Source: Flammeovirgaceae bacterium
GTDB taxonomy: Bacteria > Bacteroidota > Bacteroidia > Cytophagales > Cyclobacteriaceae
Assembly: GCA_947457025.1 (NCBI GenBank)
Contig: CANGUI010000022.1
Span: 1-13,469 of the forward strand
Length of the DNA stretch: 13,469 nt
Reading direction: 5' to 3'
In this document: positions 1 through 6,072 of the stretch, one piece after another
How the letters are laid out: the number at the start of each line of letters is the position of its first letter
Position numbering within the stretch: the stretch's first letter is position 1
Translations under genes and position numbers: made by a program
The notes under the pieces: model-generated
What the model was told of the DNA's origin: nothing
The model's database searches: none
The model's input: only the letters and a program-made list of their open reading frames with translations

Positions 1-611
1 CGGCCATTCGGATCGTATCGCTGATCAAATTCCTCCACCCATTTAGCATTTGCCTGGCGGCAGATGCGTACACCCTTTATCGCTTCATTACGCCGGGGTG
101 GAAAGTTCACATTCAGCGCAACACCTTTCGGGAGCCCTTTCTTCAGTACCTGTTGGGTGATGCGCTCAACGTACCCGGGCGTATGCGAAAAATCCGCGCC
201 GTGACCGTAATCGCAAAGCGAAAAGCCGATTGCAGGTGTACCTTCGATGGCGCCCTCAATGGCGGCTGACATCGTACCCGAATAGAGCACGCTGATGGAC
301 GTGTTGCTGCCGTGGTTGATGCCGCTGACCACCACGTCCGGTTGCCGGGAACCGCGCAGCACAAAATGGCGGGCCATCTTCACACAGTCTGCCGGTGTGC
401 CCGAACATTCAAAGGCTTTTACTCCCTCAAAAATGGAGACTTCTTCGAGCCGCAGCGTGTCGCCCACGGTTATCGCATGGCCCATGCCACTCTGCGGACT
501 ATCGGGTGCCACCACGATTACCTCTCCAATTTTCTTCATAACATCCACCAGGTTTCGAATGCCACGCGAGGTGATGCCATCATCGTTTGTTACCAGAATC
601 AACGGTTTCAT
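1..611 (-). CDS. surE: 5'/3'-nucleotidase SurE (3' end beyond the window)
   Basis: SurE is a metal-dependent phosphatase that removes phosphate from nucleoside 5'- and 3'-monophosphates and acts in nucleotide salvage and stress survival. The reverse strand starts at an ATG (609-611) and stays open for 203 codons to the left edge. The N-terminus MKPLILVTNDDGI carries the family's metal-binding Asp pair (D10, D11). S41 in the segment PDSPQSGMGHA and N99 in SGINHGSN match the other metal ligands of the family, and YSGTMSAA (110-117) is the conserved phosphate-region signature. SurE proteins are usually about 250 residues, so roughly the last 50 are missing because the window ends; no frameshift is seen. 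The gene follows the 201-residue secreted protein gene by 99 bases on the same strand, so it could be the last gene of the dnaG-ribBA transcript or have its own promoter. I found no exact TAnnTTTG in that gap. The family call is very secure. Confidence 0.96.
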   Translation of the reverse strand, partial: MKPLILVTNDDGITSRGIRNLVDVMKKIGEVIVVAPDSPQSGMGHAITVGDTLRLEEVSIFEGVKAFECSGTPADCVKMARHFVLRGSRQPDVVVSGINHGSNTSISVLYSGTMSAAIEGAIEGTPAIGFSLCDYGHGADFSHTPGYVERITQQVLKKGLPKGVALNVNFPPRRNEAIKGVRICRQANAKWVEEFDQRYDPNG

Positions 612-710
612 GGGGTTTGGATGGTTAGTTGAACGGCAAAGAAAGAAAATCCAGCCGACAGATCAGCACGTGGAATGCCCGGGTTGAACTCTGCCGCCTG
701 GCCACATTCC

Positions 711-1316
711 TTATTTAAACAGCGAGTTGTAGTAGCCGATGATGCGTACCAGATCGTACTTCTCATCGAAGTCGAGTTTGTTGCTTTTTGCGTAGCGCTG
801 TACTTCATCGGCGTATTTGCCCATCAATTGCAGCCATTCGCCTTTCTTGGCGCTCTCCACTGCTACGATCGTCCCGTTGTCGCGCATGATAAAATATTTG
901 TACACCAATACCAGGCGCGTGTAGGTGCCGTAGAAAAAATACGGTGACGATACGGTGCGGTACTCCAGCGCTTCGCGTGCCAGGAGGGTGATTTTGCCTT
1001 CCTCCAGTAATTCAAAAAAGATCGGAGCTTTATAGCCACCCGTTGGCGAGTATGGCAACGAGTAGACCTGGCGGTAGCGCTTTACCGTGGCATCAAATAT
1101 TTCGTAAAACAGTACTTTGCGCGCGGTGTAGGCTTCGATCTTTCCACTCTGATTAAGTTGCACCAGGTCATTTTGAAAATCGTATTTCAGGGAACCGCGC
1201 AAGGTATCTCCCGAATCGAGCACGACTTTCCCTTCATGCCAAAGTTCGAAAGGCCACTCCTGTGCGGTAGCCAGGTGGCCCACAACCATCCAACAAAGGA
1301 AAAAAAACCTCGTCAT
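711..1316 (-). CDS. Secreted/periplasmic protein of unknown function, translationally coupled to ribBA
   Basis: I do not recognise a named family for this 201-residue protein. It begins with a short signal peptide ([19 protein letters not shown], residues 1-19, hydrophobic core 4-13), so it should be exported. The mature part starts with a [18 protein letters not shown] segment (about 29-46). This resembles a pattern of the type G-x-V-x-L-x-x-G-D-T-L-x-G that I recall from many uncharacterised exported Bacteroidota proteins. The rest is rich in aromatic residues and probably beta-stranded up to about residue 145, followed by a charged helical tail ending NSLFK. There are no catalytic motifs, no lipobox, no T9SS sorting domain and no transmembrane segment besides the signal. 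Its ATG overlaps the ribBA stop (ATGA, 1313-1316), so it should be translated by re-initiation from ribBA. That suggests co-expression but not necessarily a role in riboflavin metabolism. Confidence 0.85.
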   Translation of the reverse strand: MTRFFFLCWMVVGHLATAQEWPFELWHEGKVVLDSGDTLRGSLKYDFQNDLVQLNQSGKIEAYTARKVLFYEIFDATVKRYRQVYSLPYSPTGGYKAPIFFELLEEGKITLLAREALEYRTVSSPYFFYGTYTRLVLVYKYFIMRDNGTIVAVESAKKGEWLQLMGKYADEVQRYAKSNKLDFDEKYDLVRIIGYYNSLFK

Positions 1317-2533
1317 TTATCCTTAAGAATGCTGTGGCCCAGCTTATCCCGCTTGGTGAGCAGATAACGTTCGTTGTGCGGGTTAGGTTTGATTTCGATC
1401 GGAACATTTTCCACAATCTCAAGCCCATAGCCCATCAGGCCAACACGTTTCTTGGGGTTGTTGGTGATCAGCCTGATCTTGGCTACCCCCAAATCGTTGA
1501 GAATCTGAGCCCCGATGCCGTAGTCGCGATGGTCCATATCAAACCCCAGCTGCAGGTTGGCTTCCACCGTATCCAGGCCCTGCTCCTGCAAGCGGTAAGC
1601 CGTAAGCTTGTTCAGCAGCCCAATGCCACGACCTTCCTGCTTCATGTATAACACCACCCCTTTGCCCGCTTGTTCCACCATGCGCATGGCATTGTGCAGC
1701 TGCGTACCGCAATCGCAGCGGCACGAACCAAAAATATCACCGGTAACACACGAAGAGTGAACACGAACCAGCACGGGCTCGTGCGGCTCCCAGGACCCTT
1801 TCGTGAGGGCGAGGTGGACTTCACCCGTATCCACCTGTTCGTAGGCCACGAGGTGGAAGTTGCCATGTTCGGTAGGCATGTTTACATCCACGTGCCGGCG
1901 AATCTGCGATTCCTTCTTCATGCGGTAGCCGATCAGATCTTTGATCGTTACCAGCCTAAGGTGAAAGCGGTCGGCCACCGCCCGCAGGTCGGGCAACCGG
2001 GCCATGCTGCCGTCTTCATTCATAATTTCTACGAGTACGCCGGCGGGACGAAAGCCCGCCAGGCGCGCAAAGTCAATCGCCGCCTCGGTATGGCCGCTTC
2101 GGCGCAACACGCCTTCTTTTTTGGCTTTGAGTGGGAAAATATGGCCGGGCCGGCCCAACTCATCGGGCTGCGTTTTCGGATCACACAGCGCACGAATTGT
2201 TTTGAATCGGTCATGGGCCGAAATGCCCGTGGTGCAGCCGTGACCAATGAGGTCGACCGAGACGGTGAAGGGAGTTTCGAATGTGGCCGTATTCTTGCCC
2301 ACCATCAGTTCCAGCCCTAGTTCTTCGCACCGGTCTTCAATCAACGGCGCACAGATCAGGCCGCGTCCATGCGTGGCCATGAAGTTCACAATTTCAGGTG
2401 TGATGCACTCGGCTGCGCAGATAAAATCCCCTTCATTTTCGCGGTCTTCATCGTCTACCACGATAATCACCTTGCCATTCCTGATGTCCTCGAGGGCATC
2501 TTCTATTGTATCAATTGCAATTCGTTGGCTCAT
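1313..2533 (-). CDS. ribBA: Bifunctional 3,4-dihydroxy-2-butanone-4-phosphate synthase / GTP cyclohydrolase II (RibBA)
   Basis: This 406-residue fusion catalyses the two entry steps of riboflavin synthesis in the cytoplasm: ribulose 5-phosphate to 3,4-dihydroxy-2-butanone 4-phosphate (RibB half), and GTP to 2,5-diamino-6-ribosylamino-pyrimidinone phosphate (RibA half). The RibB domain covers about residues 1-205, with [10 protein letters not shown] (27-36), [13 protein letters not shown] TTGISAHDR (101-109) and RRSGHTEAA (144-152). The RibA domain covers about 206-400. Its zinc ligands C262, C273 and C275 are present in [18 protein letters not shown] (259-276), together with GRGIGL (301-306) and the catalytic stretch [11 protein letters not shown] (335-345). 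Length and domain order are standard, and both halves look active. The ATG at 2531-2533 lies 37 bases after the dnaG stop, and the stop codon overlaps the start of the next gene. The short upstream gap has no room for an FMN riboswitch, so expression probably follows dnaG. Confidence 0.98.
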   Translation of the reverse strand: MSQRIAIDTIEDALEDIRNGKVIIVVDDEDRENEGDFICAAECITPEIVNFMATHGRGLICAPLIEDRCEELGLELMVGKNTATFETPFTVSVDLIGHGCTTGISAHDRFKTIRALCDPKTQPDELGRPGHIFPLKAKKEGVLRRSGHTEAAIDFARLAGFRPAGVLVEIMNEDGSMARLPDLRAVADRFHLRLVTIKDLIGYRMKKESQIRRHVDVNMPTEHGNFHLVAYEQVDTGEVHLALTKGSWEPHEPVLVRVHSSCVTGDIFGSCRCDCGTQLHNAMRMVEQAGKGVVLYMKQEGRGIGLLNKLTAYRLQEQGLDTVEANLQLGFDMDHRDYGIGAQILNDLGVAKIRLITNNPKKRVGLMGYGLEIVENVPIEIKPNPHNERYLLTKRDKLGHSILKDK

Positions 2534-2570
2534 GTTCGGTTATTCAACAAAAAAACGGGTTGTTCTGTTC

Positions 2571-4493
2571 CTATCGCGCCACCACAATGCCAAGCACTCC
2601 GGCCAGCTCGCGCTCCGCACGCTTCAGGCCTTCCTGGCTGATCAGCAAATTATCCAATTCCTCATACTGTCGTTCAGACTCGGCTTTCCGGATCCGCAGC
2701 AGGTTTTCATCCATCATCTTTTGCACCACCCGGAACTTCAGCCGGATTACGTTGGTGAGCGCCAGTTGGTCGAGCACTTCTTTTTCTTTCGGAATATAGA
2801 TCTTGTACTTGTCGCCCCAGTGCTGGCTGATATCGTACCGGTTAGTAACCAGTTCGGTAACCATGCGCTTCACCGCCTCCGAGCCTTGCCGGATGAAAAA
2901 GTCGCTGGTGGGCAATGCGCCCCCGGGATTACGGAAATGGTGGTAGATCTCGCGCAGTGCATCGTGCGTAAATTCCACGTCCTCCAGTTCCTGCAGCAGA
3001 AAGTCGGCCATATTTTGCTCGCGGAGTTGCTGGTCGGCATAGTTCAGCAGGAGGCGGATTGTTTCGCGCTCCTGGTAGAAAACCATGGATTGCGGATCAA
3101 CGCGCGTGGACACGGGTTCCTCAATGGCTTCCGCGGGAATGGGTTGCTCCGGCTGCTCCCGTAACTTCTCCTGCTGCTTTTTGCGCCGGTCGTGAATAAG
3201 AATTTTGTTCAGCTCCGTAAGCAGAACCGCTTCTGAAATTTTGAGTTGCTGGGCAGTTTCCTGGATATAAACCGACCGCTTCACCGGATCGGGTATGACA
3301 GAAATCGTGGCAACAATTTCCTTAATCGACTCAGCCTTTCGGATGGGGTCACTACCGGCTTCTGTGGCATATAGATTCGATTTGAAACTCACGAAATCCT
3401 GCACCCGATCCTTGAGAAATTGTTGAAACTCGGACGTGCCTACCTTACGCGAATAGCTATCGGGGTCTTCGCCATCGGGAAACAACAGCACCCGCACGTT
3501 CAGGCCACTGCGTAAAATCATGTCGATTCCACGCAGCGCCGCCTTGATGCCCGCCGCATCGCCATCGAACAGAACCGTGACGTTTTCGGTATAGCGCTTA
3601 ATCAGGCGAACCTGTTCATCGGTGAGTGCCGTGCCGGACGAAGCAACCACGTTCTCCACACCGGCCTGATGCAGAGAAATCACATCGGTGTAGCCTTCCA
3701 CCAGGTAGCAGTTGTCGGCATTACGGATGGCGTTCTTACCTTGAAACAGGCCGTAGAGCACATTACTCTTACGATAAATTTCTGTTTCGGGTGAGTTAAT
3801 GTACTTGGGTTGGTTTTTATCGGTACCTAGGATGCGGGCACCAAACGCCAGTACTTTACCCGAGATGTTGTGGACGGGAAAAATTACGCGGCCGCGAAAC
3901 CGGTCATAGCTGCCGCCATCATCTTTTTTCACCACCAGCCCGGCCTTTTCCATCAGTACCGGATTGTAGCCCTGGTGGATCATCTCCTTTTGCAAGTGAT
4001 CCCAGCCATTCAGCGCATAACCCAATTCAAATTTCCGAATGGTAGCATCCGTAAACCCCCGTTCGCGGAAGTAGCTCAGCCCGATAGCCTGCCCCTCCTC
4101 AGTCTCATATAATTTGGACACAAAGAAATCTTTGGCGAAGTTCATGAGAATGAACAACGACTCCCGCTCGGTTTGCGCCATGGTTTCTTCCGCGGTCATG
4201 GCCTCTTCGCGGATTTCCACGCCGTACTTTTTGGCCAGGTGGCGGATGGCCTCCAGGTAAGCCATGCCCTCGTGTTCCATCAGAAACGTGATGGAATCGC
4301 CGCCCTTGCCGCTGCTGAAATCCTTGAAGATGCCTTTGGAGGGCACCACAAAAAACGAGGGCGTCTTTTCGTTCGAAAACGGGCTCAGTGCCTTGTAGTT
4401 CTGACCCGATTTTTTCAGGGATACGTAATCACTTACGACATCCACGATGTCCATCCGGCTTTTCACTTCTTCTATGGTATCGCGGGAAATCAC
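2571..4493 (-). CDS. dnaG: DNA primase DnaG, zinc ligands of the N-terminal domain absent
   Basis: DnaG makes the RNA primers for chromosome replication and works with the DnaB helicase at the fork. I chose the GTG at 4491-4493 (640 residues, starting ISRDTIEEVKSRMDIVDVV). That matches the usual family N-terminus, and a TTG 18 bases upstream (4509-4511) lies inside a -7 promoter match. Residues 1-95 are the zinc-binding-domain region, about 195-220 carry the RNA-polymerase core motif RFRGRVIFPV, and the Toprim domain follows with E266 in VEGYTDV and D310/D312 in LFDGDAAG. The C-terminal helicase-binding region begins about 430 after a charged Q/E/K-rich linker. The zinc ligands are gone: the positions of C-x2-H and C-x2-C in CPFH...CFSC hold S37, S40, D58 and S61 (SPFS...DFSS), although the surrounding NEKTPSF and GKGGD are kept. 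The gene is otherwise full length. It heads the minus-strand operon and is divergent from mrp. Confidence 0.97.
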   Translation of the reverse strand: MISRDTIEEVKSRMDIVDVVSDYVSLKKSGQNYKALSPFSNEKTPSFFVVPSKGIFKDFSSGKGGDSITFLMEHEGMAYLEAIRHLAKKYGVEIREEAMTAEETMAQTERESLFILMNFAKDFFVSKLYETEEGQAIGLSYFRERGFTDATIRKFELGYALNGWDHLQKEMIHQGYNPVLMEKAGLVVKKDDGGSYDRFRGRVIFPVHNISGKVLAFGARILGTDKNQPKYINSPETEIYRKSNVLYGLFQGKNAIRNADNCYLVEGYTDVISLHQAGVENVVASSGTALTDEQVRLIKRYTENVTVLFDGDAAGIKAALRGIDMILRSGLNVRVLLFPDGEDPDSYSRKVGTSEFQQFLKDRVQDFVSFKSNLYATEAGSDPIRKAESIKEIVATISVIPDPVKRSVYIQETAQQLKISEAVLLTELNKILIHDRRKKQQEKLREQPEQPIPAEAIEEPVSTRVDPQSMVFYQERETIRLLLNYADQQLREQNMADFLLQELEDVEFTHDALREIYHHFRNPGGALPTSDFFIRQGSEAVKRMVTELVTNRYDISQHWGDKYKIYIPKEKEVLDQLALTNVIRLKFRVVQKMMDENLLRIRKAESERQYEELDNLLISQEGLKRAERELAGVLGIVVAR

Positions 4494-4508
4494 GGGGAAA
4501 TGGAACCC

Positions 4509-4516
4509 CAAAGATA
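4509..4516 (-). promoter_or_regulatory. Putative Bacteroidota -7 promoter element for dnaG
   Basis: On the reverse strand these bases read TATCTTTG, an exact match to the Bacteroidota sigma-ABfrA-type -7 consensus TAnnTTTG. Its last base lies 15 bases upstream of the GTG chosen as the dnaG start. Transcription would begin a few bases downstream, leaving a very short leader. I see no clear -33 TTG/TTTG at 19-21 bases upstream, so this is half a promoter by sequence. Its position in the dnaG/mrp divergent gap favours a real site. Confidence 0.45.
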
Positions 4517-4613
4517 CTTTTTTGTTTAGAGCATCAGTGGGGATTAAAAATTATCTCAAAAACAGGTTTCTGCCTGTGAATCAGTTAATTTGCGACTTGG
4601 TTTTACGCGGTAC

Positions 4614-5711
4614 ATGAATTATACGACGGACGATATTTTGCGCGCATTAGGCACAGTGAACGACCCCGACCTGAAGCAGGATCTGGTGAGCCTCAACATG
4701 GTGCGGGATGTGACCGTGAAGGGTAATCAGGTTTCGTTCACGGTCGTGCTCACCACACCAGCCTGCCCACTCAAAGAAAAAATCCGCCAGGACTGCGAAG
4801 ATGCGGTGCGCAAGGCCGTGGGGCAGGATGTACGTATTCAGATCACCATGAGCAGCGCCGTAACGTCGGTGCGCGAGAATGCACCGCTATTACCGCAGGT
4901 AAAAAATATTGTAGCCATTGCCTCCGGCAAAGGGGGCGTCGGGAAATCCACCGTTACTTCAAATCTGGCCGTAGCATTGGCTCAGGCGGGTGCAAAAGTG
5001 GGGCTGATTGATGCGGATATATTCGGGCCTTCCATTCCGGTGATGTTCAACTGTGAGCAGGAACAGCCGGAGGTGCGCCAGGAAAACGGAAAGAACATCA
5101 TCCAACCCCTCGAGCAGTACGGCGTGAAGTTGATTTCAATCGGATTTCTGACGCCGCCCGATAGTGCGGTGGTGTGGCGCGGGCCCATGGCAAGTTCAGC
5201 CCTGCGGCAATTCATCAGCGATACCGCGTGGGGCGAGCTCGATTATCTGCTCATCGACCTCCCCCCAGGCACGAGCGACATTCACCTGACTCTTGTGCAG
5301 ACCGTTCCGGTGACGGGTGCCGTGATCGTCACCACGCCGCAAAAAGTGGCCCTGGCCGATGCGATCAAAGGGGTAGCTATGTTCCGGCAGGCGCAGATCA
5401 ACGTGCCTGTGCTGGGGGTCGTAGAGAACATGGCCTATTTTTCGCCGGAGGAACTGCCGGACAACAAATACTACATTTTTGGAAAAGAGGGCGGACAAAA
5501 ACTGGCAGACAAGTTTGGGATTCCGCTGCTGGGGCAGATACCCCTGGTGCAATCCATCCGCGAAAGCGGCGACAGCGGCCTGCCGGCCGTACTGAAGGGA
5601 GGCCCTTCAGCAGTTGCTTTTCAGGCACTGGCCGAAGCTCTGGCCCGGCAGATTGCAATCCGCAACGCCAGTCTGACGCAAACAAAACGCGTGGAGATAA
5701 CCACTGCATAA
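4614..5711 (+). CDS. mrp: Mrp/NBP35 (ApbC) family iron-sulfur cluster carrier ATPase
   Basis: Mrp-type P-loop ATPases bind and deliver iron-sulfur clusters to apo-proteins in the cytoplasm. The ATG at 4614 gives 365 residues; an in-frame TTG at 4590 would add eight residues but lacks support from family length. Residues 1-85 form the MIP18/DUF59 domain with the TPACPLK motif (48-54, C51). From about 98 comes the ParA/MinD-like ATPase: deviant Walker A SGKGGVGKST (104-113), DADIFGPSIP (133-142), a Walker B-like LLIDLPPGTSD (212-222), and VVTTPQKVALAD-type switch residues near 238-249. The C-terminal CxxC that binds the bridging cluster in NBP35 and many Mrp proteins is missing; ENMAYFSPEELPDNKYYIFG (271-290) stands there instead, a form I recall from other Bacteroidota. 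The gene is divergent from dnaG and only 5 bases ahead of the NifU-domain gene. A one-mismatch -7 element (TTAATTTG, 4585-4592) lies 21 bases upstream. Confidence 0.95.
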   Translation: MNYTTDDILRALGTVNDPDLKQDLVSLNMVRDVTVKGNQVSFTVVLTTPACPLKEKIRQDCEDAVRKAVGQDVRIQITMSSAVTSVRENAPLLPQVKNIVAIASGKGGVGKSTVTSNLAVALAQAGAKVGLIDADIFGPSIPVMFNCEQEQPEVRQENGKNIIQPLEQYGVKLISIGFLTPPDSAVVWRGPMASSALRQFISDTAWGELDYLLIDLPPGTSDIHLTLVQTVPVTGAVIVTTPQKVALADAIKGVAMFRQAQINVPVLGVVENMAYFSPEELPDNKYYIFGKEGGQKLADKFGIPLLGQIPLVQSIRESGDSGLPAVLKGGPSAVAFQALAEALARQIAIRNASLTQTKRVEITTA

Positions 5712-5716
5712 AGCTG

Positions 5717-5986
5717 ATGGCCGCCATACATCTTCCCACAACCGACCTGCGCAAACGCATCGAAGCATCGCTCGATACGATCCGGCCCTATCTGGAGGCC
5801 GACGGTGGCAATGTGCGAATAATTGAACTGACTGGTGAGCAGATTTTGCGGCTGGAATTTACCGGCACCTGCAGTACCTGCCCGATGTCGGCCATGACCT
5901 TCAAAGCCGGTGTGGAGGATGCCGTTAAGAAAGCTGTTCCCGAAGTTAAGGCAGTTGAGGTGGTGAACCTCACGCCGGTTCATTGA
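5717..5986 (+). CDS. NifU C-terminal-domain (Nfu-type) iron-sulfur scaffold protein
   Basis: This 89-residue protein consists almost only of the NifU C-terminal domain (about 10-83). Nfu-type proteins bind a [4Fe-4S] cluster through a CxxC and pass it to target enzymes. The family signature is complete: IRPYLEADGGNVRI (22-35), the cluster-binding C52-S-T-C55 in GTCSTCPMS (50-58), and a hydrophobic KKAVPEVKAVEVV end (71-83). The ATG at 5717 lies 5 bases behind the mrp stop, so both are almost certainly one transcript. The pair makes functional sense: this protein keeps the CxxC that the neighbouring Mrp lacks. Length is typical for stand-alone Nfu domains in Bacteroidota. Confidence 0.93.
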   Translation: MAAIHLPTTDLRKRIEASLDTIRPYLEADGGNVRIIELTGEQILRLEFTGTCSTCPMSAMTFKAGVEDAVKKAVPEVKAVEVVNLTPVH

Positions 5987-6072
5987 GCCACGTGGTTACA
6001 AACTGCACGTACGGCGCATGCAGAAAGGATGTTACCGGATGCATATTGCTACAAGTTCGCCTGGGTATCAAC

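Noticed and set aside
2534-2570. FMN riboswitch in front of ribBA
   Set aside because: Only 37 bases separate dnaG and ribBA, far too short for the RFN element, and no conserved RFN segments are present.
2247-3164. Long open frame on the plus strand opposite dnaG/ribBA (305 codons), and a similar 216-codon frame at 1670-2320
   Set aside because: They lie fully antisense to the well-supported dnaG and ribBA genes, have no recognisable domain, and follow from GC-rich codon bias.
4562-4577. Inverted repeat ACAGG / CCTGT with a 6-base loop between dnaG and mrp, as terminator or operator
   Set aside because: The stem is only five base pairs, has no T-run, and lies between divergent starts where no terminator is needed; too weak to call.
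4585-4592. TTAATTTG as a -7 element for mrp
   Set aside because: It has one mismatch to TAnnTTTG at a key base and no -33 partner at the right spacing; mentioned under mrp but not called as a feature.
5987-6072. Gap before the protease gene with palindromes CCACGTGG (5988-5995) and ATGCAT, considered as regulatory sites or a small gene
   Set aside because: Short palindromes occur by chance at this GC content, no exact -7 element is present, and the in-frame codons from the TTG at 5983 do not look like protein.
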